NCBI GenBank assembly: GCA_017509715.1
Contig: JAFWOU010000021.1
Span: forward strand, 1-37,628
Direction of reading: 5' to 3'
From: Paludibacteraceae bacterium
Lineage (GTDB): Bacteria; Bacteroidota; Bacteroidia; Bacteroidales; Paludibacteraceae
Length of the DNA: 37,628 nucleotides
The position numbers and the translations under genes were made by a program. The notes beneath the pieces were generated by a model. The model ran no database searches, had not been told where the DNA came from, and was given only the letters and a program-made list of their open reading frames with translations. Shown here one piece after another: positions 30,492 to 37,487 of this stretch; the stretch's first letter is position 1, and each line of letters begins with the position of its first letter.

Positions 30492-31676
30492 TTATAGTCC
30501 TACCAACGGGCCCAGCATCTTGAGCAGCACACCGGCTGCTACGGCCGAACCGATCACGCCGGCCACGTTCGGACCCATCGCGTGCATGAGCAGGAAGTTG
30601 CTCGGGTTCTCCTCCTGACCTACCGTCTGGCTCACACGAGCTGCCATCGGCACTGCCGAGACACCGGCCGAACCAATCAGCGGGTTGATCTTCTCCTTGA
30701 GGAAGAGGTTCATAAACTTAGCAAGCAGTACACCGCCGGCCGATCCCAGACCAAAGGCTACGATACCCATCGAGAGGATACCCAGCGTCTTGAGGTTGAG
30801 GAAGCTGGCTCCTGTGGCCGTAGCACCTACCGACAGACCCAGGAAGATGACGACGATATTCATCAGTTCGTTCTGGGCGGTCTTCGTCAGACGATCTACT
30901 ACGCCGCATTCCTTCATCAGGTTACCCAGCATCAGGCAACCGATCAGCGGCGCAGCATCCGGCAGGATGAGGGCTACGATAGCCGTGATGATGATGGGGA
31001 AGACGATCTTCTCGGTCTTGCTGACAGGACGCAACTGGCCCATCTTGATGGCACGCTCTTTCTTGGTCGTCAGCGCACGCATGATAGGCGGCTGGATCAC
31101 CGGTACCAGGGCCATGTACGAGTAAGCAGCGATAGCGATTGGTCCCAGCAGTTCCGGTGCCAACTTAGAGGTCAGGAAGATGCTGGTCGGACCGTCTGCA
31201 CCACCGATGATACCGATCGAACCGGCTTGGTTGGGATCGAAGCCCATCGCATACGCGCAGAGGAAGGTCACGAAGATACCTATCTGTGCAGCTGCTCCCA
31301 AAAGCAAAGATTTCGGGTTGGCAATCAGCGGTCCGAAGTCGGTCATCGCACCTACGCCGATGAAGATCAGGCAGGGGTACAAGCTGGTCTTCACGCCGAT
31401 ATAGAGTACGTCCAGCAGACCGGCCTCTTTCAGTATCGCACCATAGGAATGGTAGAGCGGGCTCTGCGGATTCACAAAGTCGGCCCATAGTTCGCTATGA
31501 TACATACCGGCACCGGGCAAGTTGGTCAGCAGCATACCGAACGCGATCGGCAGCAGCAACAGCGGCTCGTATTTCTTATGGATAGCAAGGTAGAGCAGGA
31601 AGAATGAGACCAGCAGCATCACGCCCTGTTCCCATGCCATCTGCATAAATCCCATGCTTTGAAAAAAGTCCTCCAT
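30492..31676 (-). CDS. mmdB: Sodium-pumping decarboxylase beta subunit (MmdB/OadB)
   Basis: The 394-aa integral membrane subunit of a biotin-dependent sodium-translocating decarboxylase. It decarboxylates carboxybiotin and exports Na+. It carries about nine helices and the family motifs [18 protein letters not shown] (Asp in the GADGP loop), [20 protein letters not shown], and [21 protein letters not shown] near the end. With mmdA, mmdC, mmdD and mce it belongs to methylmalonyl-CoA decarboxylase, which ends succinate-to-propionate fermentation. ATG at 31676 is preferred over TTG at 31685, which would overlap the biotin-carrier gene. It is the last gene of the operon. Confidence 0.93.
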   Translation of the reverse strand: MEDFFQSMGFMQMAWEQGVMLLVSFFLLYLAIHKKYEPLLLLPIAFGMLLTNLPGAGMYHSELWADFVNPQSPLYHSYGAILKEAGLLDVLYIGVKTSLYPCLIFIGVGAMTDFGPLIANPKSLLLGAAAQIGIFVTFLCAYAMGFDPNQAGSIGIIGGADGPTSIFLTSKLAPELLGPIAIAAYSYMALVPVIQPPIMRALTTKKERAIKMGQLRPVSKTEKIVFPIIITAIVALILPDAAPLIGCLMLGNLMKECGVVDRLTKTAQNELMNIVVIFLGLSVGATATGASFLNLKTLGILSMGIVAFGLGSAGGVLLAKFMNLFLKEKINPLIGSAGVSAVPMAARVSQTVGQEENPSNFLLMHAMGPNVAGVIGSAVAAGVLLKMLGPLVGL

Positions 31677-31677
31677 A

Positions 31678-32121
31678 TTAGCCAAGAACTATGAGCAGGT
31701 CATCTTGCATTACGTTCTGACCGGCGCTAACGGCGATTTGCTTTACCGTACCGTCAGCCTCAGCCATGATGGCGTTCTCCATCTTCATCGACTCGAGTGT
31801 CAGCAGGGTGTCGCCTTTCTTCACGGCTTGACCTTCCGATACCAGCACCTTGATCACCGATCCGGGCAGCGGGCTCTTCACCTGCACGCCACCGGTAGTC
31901 GCAGCGGCAGCCTTGGGTGCCTCAGCCTTCGGAGCGGCGGGAGCAGCCTTAGGAGCAGGAGCTGCTTTGGGAGCCGGAGCAGCCTTGGGCGCAACCTTCG
32001 GAGCCTCGGTCTCTACTTCATATACCTTGCCGTTGACGGTCACTTGCGTCTTACCGGCCTCGATCTCTTCTACGGCGCACTTGTACTCAGCACCGTTGAT
32101 CTTGAATGTGAACTGTTTCAT
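31678..32121 (-). CDS. mmdC: Biotin carboxyl carrier subunit (MmdC-like)
   Basis: A 147-aa biotin carrier that shuttles CO2 between the carboxyltransferase and the membrane decarboxylase. The C-terminal biotinyl domain has ESMKMEN, where Lys113 is the biotinylation site (Ser replaces the usual Ala of EAMKM). An Ala/Pro/Lys-rich flexible linker (about 41-78; repeated APKAAP) precedes it, and the N-terminal 40 residues form a small conserved domain. It lies between mmdD and mmdB, leaving 1 nt to the mmdB start codon. Related carriers serve oxaloacetate or glutaconyl-CoA decarboxylases; context favours methylmalonyl-CoA. Confidence 0.93.
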   Translation of the reverse strand: MKQFTFKINGAEYKCAVEEIEAGKTQVTVNGKVYEVETEAPKVAPKAAPAPKAAPAPKAAPAAPKAEAPKAAAATTGGVQVKSPLPGSVIKVLVSEGQAVKKGDTLLTLESMKMENAIMAEADGTVKQIAVSAGQNVMQDDLLIVLG

Positions 32122-32146
32122 TGTTATTCTTTGTTTGTGTGGGTTT

Positions 32147-32596
32147 TTAGAATCCTTGATTATTCATACCGACTGATTTTGTGTTCCATGCCGTCTCATG
32201 CGGATGGAGCGAGATCATGGCTGTCGGCAGGTCGTGACGACTATTGTGGGCCAGATGGAGCGCATAGGCGATGGCTGCTATCTCGTCGCTGTCCGAGGCT
32301 GCGATGGCCATGGCGATGGCGGCCTTCTCAGGCTCCGAAGGAGCTGCAGGAGCGGACTCAGCCTTGGGCGCAGCCTTCTGTGTACTCGGAGTATTCTGAG
32401 TATTCTGAGTATTCTGAGTACTCGGAGTCTTCTCCTTCTTGGGGGCCGTCATGCGCTGCATGGCCCATCCGAATGCTTGCAGGATGAAGACCAGGCAGAT
32501 GAGCAATACGACCACGATGCCGAAGCCCAGGCCCGTCACTACCCAAGTGTCGCCCCATGACCAGTCAACCAAACTTTTTGCTACTAATAATACCAT
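32147..32596 (-). CDS. mmdD: Decarboxylase small membrane subunit (MmdD/OadG family)
   Basis: A 149-aa OadG-family protein. One membrane helix (about 18-42, VVTGLGFGIVVVLLICLVFI) is followed by a linker and a C-terminal region with ALHLAHNSRHDLPTAM. These subunits hold the decarboxylase complex together and dock the biotin carrier. The linker (about residues 56-72) is encoded by five 9-nt repeats (32383-32427) giving a Gln-Asn-Thr pattern. The C-terminus is longer than in many OadG proteins and has a predicted amphipathic helix (PEKAAIAMAIAA). It is encoded 18 nt downstream of mmdA. Confidence 0.85.
   Translation of the reverse strand: MVLLVAKSLVDWSWGDTWVVTGLGFGIVVVLLICLVFILQAFGWAMQRMTAPKKEKTPSTQNTQNTQNTPSTQKAAPKAESAPAAPSEPEKAAIAMAIAASDSDEIAAIAYALHLAHNSRHDLPTAMISLHPHETAWNTKSVGMNNQGF
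32383..32427 (-). repeat. 9-nt repeat inside mmdD
   Basis: Read on the plus strand, TACTCGGAG, three copies of TATTCTGAG, and TACTCGGAG form five perfect nonamers in a symmetric order. On the coding strand they give the repeated tripeptide Thr-Gln-Asn in the linker. Unlike the heptamers, the 9-nt unit preserves the reading frame. Confidence 0.85.
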
Positions 32597-32614
32597 AGGT
32601 TGATCGTTTAATGA

Positions 32615-34171
32615 TTATAATGGTATGTTCGAGTGCTTCTTGAGCGGGTTGGTCAGGCGCTTGGTCTGCAGCATCTCAAAGGCACGGATAATGCGGCTAC
32701 GCGTGTAGCACGGCTCGATGACATCGTCGATATAACCGCGATTGGCAGCCTGGTAGGGCGAAGCAAACAGGTCTTTGTACTCGGCCTCTTTCTCGGCGAT
32801 GAATTTCTTTTTCTCCTCCGGATCTTCGATAGCTTTCAGGGCTTTAGCCTGCAGTACACCTACGGCACCGCTCGCACCCATCACGGCGATCTCGGCGTTC
32901 GGCCATGCGTAGCACATGTCGCCGCGGAGCTGCTTGCAGCTCATCACGATATGCGATCCGCCGTACGACTTACGAACGGTGATCGTTACCTTAGGTACGG
33001 TAGCCTCGCCGTAAGCAAACATCAGTTTTGCACCGTGGTCGATGATACCTGCATATTCCTGGCCTGTTCCGCACAGGAAGCCCGGAACGTCCACGAGGGT
33101 CAGGATCTGGATATTGAAGGCGTCGCAGAAGCGAACGAAGCGAGCGGCCTTACGGCTGGCGTCGCAGTCGAGCACACCGGCCAGCCAACTCGGCTGGTTG
33201 GCAATGATACCCGTGGAGCGTCCGTTGAAGCGGGCAAAACCGCAGATGACGTTCTTGGCGTAGTCTTTGTGTACCTCCATGAAGTCGCCGTTATCCACGA
33301 TCAGGTCGATGATCTCGTGCATGTCGTATGGCTTGTTGGGGTCGGCCGGAACGATCTCGTTCAGCTGCTCCTCAACGCGGGTGATATCGTCGGTGCACTC
33401 CACAACGGGAGCCTCCTCCATATTGTTCTGCGGGATGAAGCTTACCAGACGGCGAACCTCTGCCAGGGCTTCCTCTTCGGTAGCGGCTACAAAGTGGGTC
33501 ACGCCCGACTTGGTAGCATGCACCTTAGCGCCACCCAGTTGCTCTACCGTTACGTCCTCGCCCGTCACGCTCTTCACTACCTTCGGACCGGTGATGAACA
33601 TATACGAGTTCTGCTCGGTCATCATGATGAAGTCGGTCAACGCCGGGCTATATACCGCACCGCCGGCACACGGACCGAAGATCACGCTGATCTGCGGCAC
33701 TACGCCCGAAGCCAGGATGTTACGCTCGAAGATCTCGGCATAGCCGGCCAGAGCACATGCGCCCTCCTGGATACGTGCGCCACCTGAGTCGTTCAGTCCG
33801 ATGATCGGCGCACCGAGCTTCATGGCTTGATCCATCACGTTGCAGATCTTCAGGGCCATGGTCTCCGACAGCGAACCGCCGATAACGGTAGCATCCTGTG
33901 CAAAGACGAATACCAGACGACCGTCTATCGTACCCGAACCTACGGCTACGCCGTCGCCCAGGAACACTTTCTTCTCCATGCCGAAGTCGTGGCAACGGTG
34001 GGTGAGGAACATGTTCACTTCCTCAAACGAACCCTCGTCCAGCAGCATGTTGATACGCTCGCGAGCGGTGTAACTACCCTTGGCGTGGTGCTTCTCTACG
34101 GCTGCTTCGCCGCCACCGGCCATCGCCTTCTCGCGATTCTCGATCAGTTTATTCAGTTTCTCTGTATCCAT
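32615..34171 (-). CDS. mmdA: Methylmalonyl-CoA decarboxylase alpha subunit (acyl-CoA carboxyltransferase)
   Basis: A 518-aa carboxyltransferase of the crotonase-related fold, close in length to MmdA and PccB. It would move the carboxyl group of (S)-methylmalonyl-CoA to biotin on MmdC, yielding propionyl-CoA. Visible features include KHHAKGSYTARERINMLLDEGSFEE near the start, the oxyanion-hole glycines in LNDSGGARIQEGA, GPCAGGAVYSPALTDF, and QPSWLAGVLDCDASRKAARFVRFCDAF in the second half. Proximity to mce, mmdB, mmdC and mmdD favours decarboxylase over propionyl-CoA carboxylase. A heptamer repeat separates it from mce. The start ATG at 34171 is standard for the family. Confidence 0.94.
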   Translation of the reverse strand: MDTEKLNKLIENREKAMAGGGEAAVEKHHAKGSYTARERINMLLDEGSFEEVNMFLTHRCHDFGMEKKVFLGDGVAVGSGTIDGRLVFVFAQDATVIGGSLSETMALKICNVMDQAMKLGAPIIGLNDSGGARIQEGACALAGYAEIFERNILASGVVPQISVIFGPCAGGAVYSPALTDFIMMTEQNSYMFITGPKVVKSVTGEDVTVEQLGGAKVHATKSGVTHFVAATEEEALAEVRRLVSFIPQNNMEEAPVVECTDDITRVEEQLNEIVPADPNKPYDMHEIIDLIVDNGDFMEVHKDYAKNVICGFARFNGRSTGIIANQPSWLAGVLDCDASRKAARFVRFCDAFNIQILTLVDVPGFLCGTGQEYAGIIDHGAKLMFAYGEATVPKVTITVRKSYGGSHIVMSCKQLRGDMCYAWPNAEIAVMGASGAVGVLQAKALKAIEDPEEKKKFIAEKEAEYKDLFASPYQAANRGYIDDVIEPCYTRSRIIRAFEMLQTKRLTNPLKKHSNIPL

Positions 34172-34176
34172 AATTC

Positions 34177-34204
34177 TTTCGACTTTCGACTTTTGACTTT
34201 CGAC
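34177..34204 (-). repeat. Heptamer repeat between mce and mmdA
   Basis: On the plus strand TTTCGAC, TTTCGAC, TTTTGAC and TTTCGAC are four phased heptamers filling the junction between the mce stop and the mmdA start. No promoter is visible. Confidence 0.75.
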
Positions 34205-34618
34205 TTATTTCGGTTGTTGGCAGATCTCGGTCAGCACGCCGCAGGTGCTCTTCGGGTGCAGGAAGGCGATCATCAGGTTCTCAGCACCTTTGCGCGGAGC
34301 CTTGTCGATCAGGGTCAGTCCGGCAGCCTCAGCCTCGGCCAGGGCAGCAGCCGTGTCCTCTACGTTGAAGGCCACGTGGTGCAGACCGCCGCGTCCGCCG
34401 TTCTTCTCGATGAACTTAGCGATGGTCGATTCGGGGCACGTAGGCTCCAGGAGCTCGATCTTCACTTCACCAACCTTGAAGAAAGCGGTCTTCACTTTCT
34501 GATCTTCTACTACCTCGGTCTTGTAGCATTTGCTACCGGTGAGGAACTCAAAAAACGGCATAGCAGCCTCCAGATTCGGAGTAGCGATACCGAGATGCTC
34601 AATGTGTGTGGGTTTCAT
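34205..34618 (-). CDS. mce: Methylmalonyl-CoA epimerase
   Basis: The 137-aa product is a vicinal-oxygen-chelate fold enzyme that interconverts (R)- and (S)-methylmalonyl-CoA. It begins MKPTHIEHLGIATPNLEAAM, whose first His (IEHLG) is a metal ligand; later GGLHHVAFNVED and a Glu near the end (GVLTEICQQ) supply further ligands. The length and motif order are typical. It is the first gene of the minus-strand operon and provides the correct epimer for MmdA. The leader is about 40 nt and AT-rich. It shares its upstream region with the divergent histidine kinase. Confidence 0.95.
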   Translation of the reverse strand: MKPTHIEHLGIATPNLEAAMPFFEFLTGSKCYKTEVVEDQKVKTAFFKVGEVKIELLEPTCPESTIAKFIEKNGGRGGLHHVAFNVEDTAAALAEAEAAGLTLIDKAPRKGAENLMIAFLHPKSTCGVLTEICQQPK

Positions 34619-34665
34619 ATTAGTATAAATTAATAGTAATTATTGTTATATGCACAAATACGCTG

Positions 34666-34697
34666 CAAAGTTACAAAAATATTTTGACATGTGCAAA
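34666..34697 (-). promoter_or_regulatory. Promoter of the mce-mmd operon
   Basis: On the minus strand TTTG begins at 34697 and TAACTTTG at 34673, with a 24-nt offset and -33 box TTTGCACATGTC. The predicted start near 34659 leaves a leader of about 40 nt. Its -33 element overlaps that of the divergent promoter. Confidence 0.8.
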
Positions 34698-34713
34698 TTT
34701 TTTCGTACCTTTG
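34683..34713 (+). promoter_or_regulatory. Divergent promoter of the histidine kinase gene
   Basis: TTTG at 34683-34686 and TACCTTTG at 34706-34713, offset 23 nt. Together with the opposing promoter the shared core TTTGACATGTGCAAA (34683-34697) is a near-palindrome whose two TTTG elements are the two -33 boxes, so the two units probably compete for RNA polymerase. Confidence 0.72.
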
Positions 34714-34757
34714 CAGCCGAATTTTAAATTTTGAATTTTAAAACTGAAAAAATCTAT

Positions 34758-35876
34758 ATGTCTCGTGAGAAACGCTTAGGCACGTTGATACTCATTGTCT
34801 CGCTGTTGATCGTGGTGGTATCGGTGCTGTTTACCAATAACTTAGCACGCCGCTTGGCCGAGGAGGAGCAGAAGAAAGTGGAGATGTGGGTCGAGGCGAC
34901 CCGCTTGATGGTCGTGGCGCCCGAGGATGCCGATCTGAGCATGGAGTTGGCGGTCATCCAGTCGAATACGTCCATACCGGTCTATCTCGTGGATTCGGCC
35001 GGTACGATATTGAGTTGTGCAAATGTCCAAGACACCGTGGCCGACCCGCGCACGCTGAACGGACCTATCGTGCTGGAACTTCCCGGCACCGAACCCCAGT
35101 ATATTTACTACGCCGAGTCCACGCTCCTGCGTCAGCTGCGCTACGTGCCGTACCTGCAGTTCTCGCTGATATTTATCTTTATCCTGGTGGCGGTCATCAT
35201 GCTGCTCACCGCCCATCATAGCGAGCAAAACCGCGTATGGGCGGGACTGAGTCGCGAGACGGCCCATCAACTCGGCACACCCATCTCGTCGCTCATGGCA
35301 TGCCAGGAGATCCTTGCCGAACGTTATCCCGAGGATGATATGTTGCCCTTGCTTCGTAATGATGTCTCGCGTCTGTCGATGATCGCCGACCGTTTCTCCA
35401 AAATCGGTAGCGAACCCGAACTGGAGCCGGTACGTCTTGCGGAGGCCGTCGAGGACTCGCTCTCGTATATGCGTACGCGCGTGTCTAATAAGGTGGAGAT
35501 CCTCAATCTTGTGCCGGCAGATAGTCCTGTGGTGGTCGAACTCAACCGACCGCTCTTTGCCTGGGTCATTGAGAACCTGGTCAAGAATGCCGTGGATGCC
35601 ATGGACGGTCAAGGCACGATCACGCTCTCTGCTGAGACCAACGACGATGAGGTCAGCGTGCTCGTCCGCGATACCGGCCGCGGCATGGACGCTGCCACGC
35701 GTCGTCAGGTCTTCCAGGCCGGTTTCACGACAAAAAAACGAGGGTGGGGATTAGGCCTTACGCTCGCCAAGCGTATCATCGAAGATTACCATGGCGGTAG
35801 CCTCCTGCTCCGTCATAGCCGTCCCGGCCAGGGTACTACCTTTGCCGTGGTCCTCAAACAAGCCAAACACCGTTGA
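34758..35876 (+). CDS. Membrane sensor histidine kinase
   Basis: A 372-aa sensor kinase with two membrane helices (about 8-26 and 134-151) bounding an external sensing segment of about 105 residues. The H-box is SRETAHQLGTPISSL, with phospho-acceptor His170. The catalytic domain has the N-box ENLVKNAVDAM (272-282), the G1 box DTGRGM (305-310) and the G2 box GWGLGL (329-334). No response regulator is adjacent, so it is an orphan in this window. ATG 34758 is chosen over TTG 34731, which lies in a low-complexity leader. Its last 41 codons, starting inside the G2 box, overlap ispE on the other strand. Confidence 0.9.
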   Translation: MSREKRLGTLILIVSLLIVVVSVLFTNNLARRLAEEEQKKVEMWVEATRLMVVAPEDADLSMELAVIQSNTSIPVYLVDSAGTILSCANVQDTVADPRTLNGPIVLELPGTEPQYIYYAESTLLRQLRYVPYLQFSLIFIFILVAVIMLLTAHHSEQNRVWAGLSRETAHQLGTPISSLMACQEILAERYPEDDMLPLLRNDVSRLSMIADRFSKIGSEPELEPVRLAEAVEDSLSYMRTRVSNKVEILNLVPADSPVVVELNRPLFAWVIENLVKNAVDAMDGQGTITLSAETNDDEVSVLVRDTGRGMDAATRRQVFQAGFTTKKRGWGLGLTLAKRIIEDYHGGSLLLRHSRPGQGTTFAVVLKQAKHR

Positions 35877-36632
35877 GCCACTGCCGCTCATCGCTGCATA
35901 CAGAGCGCCTGCATCCTGTAGGCGCTTTTTTTGTGCCGCTATCTCGGGGTGCAGCGGGAATACGGTCTGCTCGAAGTCGTTGAGGAAGACCTCGGGATGG
36001 TGGCGCAGCAAGTCTTGCGCCTTTTCCGATTCGTTGAGCGTCTGCAGGAGCTGTCCCCGGGCTTCCGGATGACGTGTTATACCGGCATAGGCTTCGCGCG
36101 TGGAGACTCCGCAGGCGGGTTTGATCATGACGAGCCTGAGACCGCTTAGGTCGAACCCGATGGGACGAAGCTTGTCGCCGATACCTTCGGCGTAGCAGGG
36201 CGTGTTGTAGATGAAGAACGGACAGTCGGCACCTAAGGGACGCACCATCTCGGCCAGTTCTGCTTGGTTGAGTCCGAGGCCGAACAATTCGTTGAGCGCG
36301 ATCGCCATATGGGCAGCGTCGCTCGATCCGCCGCCGAGTCCGGCACCGAATGGTATATTCTTCTTAAAGCGAATCCGTACGCCGCCTATCTGCGGGTATT
36401 TTGCCTGCATCATGTGGTAACACTTGATGATCAAATTGTCCTCAGCGGGACAGTCCACGGTGAGTCCCACCTGGATAAACTCGACGTCATCTGCCGGTAG
36501 GGTAGTTACCTCCAACTCGTCGTGCAGTCCGTATACGGGGTAGAAGATGGTCTCCAGGTCGTGGTACCCGTCCGTTCGGCGGTCGATTACCCTTAGGCCG
36601 ATATTCAGTTTACAGTTAGGATATAGTAGCAT
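35751..36632 (-). CDS. ispE: 4-diphosphocytidyl-2-C-methyl-D-erythritol kinase
   Basis: IspE phosphorylates CDP-methylerythritol in the MEP isoprenoid pathway. The 293-aa GHMP kinase opens MLLYPNCKLNIGL with Lys8, carries the ATP-binding PFGAGLGGGSSDAA (94-107) and GADCPFF with Asp136, and has the third motif AMSGSGSTVFG near residues 246-256. All key residues are present and the length is normal, so the C-terminal 41 residues, which overlap the kinase gene by 126 nt tail to tail, appear to be genuine. It is monocistronic from a consensus promoter, with ATG 36632. Confidence 0.96.
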   Translation of the reverse strand: MLLYPNCKLNIGLRVIDRRTDGYHDLETIFYPVYGLHDELEVTTLPADDVEFIQVGLTVDCPAEDNLIIKCYHMMQAKYPQIGGVRIRFKKNIPFGAGLGGGSSDAAHMAIALNELFGLGLNQAELAEMVRPLGADCPFFIYNTPCYAEGIGDKLRPIGFDLSGLRLVMIKPACGVSTREAYAGITRHPEARGQLLQTLNESEKAQDLLRHHPEVFLNDFEQTVFPLHPEIAAQKKRLQDAGALYAAMSGSGSTVFGLFEDHGKGSTLAGTAMTEQEATAMVIFDDTLGERKA

Positions 36633-36660
36633 GCTTCGTCTCGGTTTATAAATTATGCTG

Positions 36661-36692
36661 CAAAGGTACCACTTTTTTTCGAGATATGCAAG
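36661..36692 (-). promoter_or_regulatory. Promoter of ispE
   Basis: On the minus strand CTTG (one mismatch to TTTG) begins at 36692 and TACCTTTG at 36668, offset 24. The -33 region continues as GCATATCTC and the spacer has an A-tract. The predicted leader is about 22 nt. Confidence 0.78.
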
Positions 36693-36736
36693 TTTTTCTA
36701 CCGATAGTTTGCGATTTCAACAAAATTATGCAAAAG

Positions 36737-37180
36737 TTATGGCATCTCTCGCAGGAGGCAGGTGCGGATGAAGGCATCGAATCGGTAATAGGTCTTGTGG
36801 CGACCGGTTTCCGGATTGATGGGGGCTTCGGGTTCGGGCTTTTGGAGTTGGGCTTTGTAGCGATCCTGCCAGTATTGGAGCGTAGCGAGATCTTCAGGCG
36901 TTGGTGTGTAGCTAGGGTATTTCTCGGGTTTGGCCGCCATGAGGATTCGCTTGGTTTCGGCACAGGCGGCTTTGAAGCGAAGCTGATGCTCCAGTTCCTT
37001 GCCTTTCGCGGGATTACTCTTCCAGTTGCGCGGATAAAGAATCTGGTAGGCTTCGGGCTTGGATGCTCCGATGATTTTGCCGTTTTCGTTACGGTAGTAC
37101 TTGCGGCGATGGATCGTGCCGTCCTTGGAAAGGGTGCCGCGGACTTCATGGACGGGGTCGTGATAAATAACTTCAGCCAT
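36737..37180 (-). CDS. Uncharacterised repeat-associated small basic protein
   Basis: A 147-aa basic protein of unknown function. It begins VIYHDPVHEVRGTLSKDGTI, then a YYRNENGK segment, a Lys/Glu-rich helical middle, a QYWQDRYKAQLQK stretch, and closes GRHKTYYRFDAFIRTCLLR. Order and spacing resemble residues 1-112 of the left-end fusion protein (SKD, NGK, a helical middle ending in a Trp-containing motif, then K-x-K-T aromatic), so both appear to share one domain. No signal peptide or membrane helix is seen. It lies behind a promoter and a 154-nt array of 11-mers next to the right copy of the 141-bp repeat, mirroring the left end. Similar small proteins occur in Bacteroidales genomes as far as I recall, without assigned role. 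Confidence 0.75.
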   Translation of the reverse strand: MAEVIYHDPVHEVRGTLSKDGTIHRRKYYRNENGKIIGASKPEAYQILYPRNWKSNPAKGKELEHQLRFKAACAETKRILMAAKPEKYPSYTPTPEDLATLQYWQDRYKAQLQKPEPEAPINPETGRHKTYYRFDAFIRTCLLREMP

Positions 37181-37182
37181 AT

Positions 37183-37336
37183 TAATCGTGTTTTTGTATT
37201 GTTGTTGTATTATAGTGACGGTATAGTGACGTTATAGTAGTCGCCTATTAGAAACCTATTAAAAGTTTATTAAAATCGGAATAATAGCCTAATAATAACC
37301 TATTAATAACCTAATAATAACCTAATAAAATCCTAA
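37183..37336 (-). repeat. Fourteen phased 11-nt repeats in the leader of the right-end gene
   Basis: On the minus strand, starting at 37336, the leader divides exactly into fourteen 11-mers. The first include TTAGGATTTTA, two of TTAGGTTATTA, ATAGGTTATTA and TTAGGCTATTA; later ones drift to ATAGGCGACTA, CTATAACGTCA, CTATACCGTCA and CTATAATACAA. It ends 2 nt before ATG. The predicted leader is about 172 nt, nearly the same as at the left end (177 nt), although the repeat units differ. Confidence 0.85.
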
Positions 37337-37358
37337 TATACTCTTGACAAACAGTGTG

Positions 37359-37390
37359 CAAAGGTACGACTTTTTATTGAGATATGCAAA
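37359..37390 (-). promoter_or_regulatory. Promoter of the right-end small gene
   Basis: On the minus strand TTTG begins at 37390 and TACCTTTG at 37366, offset 24, with -33 box TTTGCATATCTC identical to that at the left end. The predicted start is near 37352. Bases 37391-37487, between promoter and repeat, are AT-rich with no gene and only weak similarity to the left flank. Confidence 0.85.
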
Positions 37391-37487
37391 TTTTGGGGTG
37401 AGATTTTTGGAAAAAGAGGTCAAAAGAGGTGAAATAGTGGTCAAAAAAGGTAATGGCCGCAAGAATGCGAACGAAATGCACGAGGAA

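Noticed and set aside
32615..34171. Propionyl-CoA carboxylase beta subunit
   Set aside because: The fold is the same, but the adjacent beta, OadG-like and biotin subunits form a sodium-pump decarboxylase and no biotin carboxylase gene is present.
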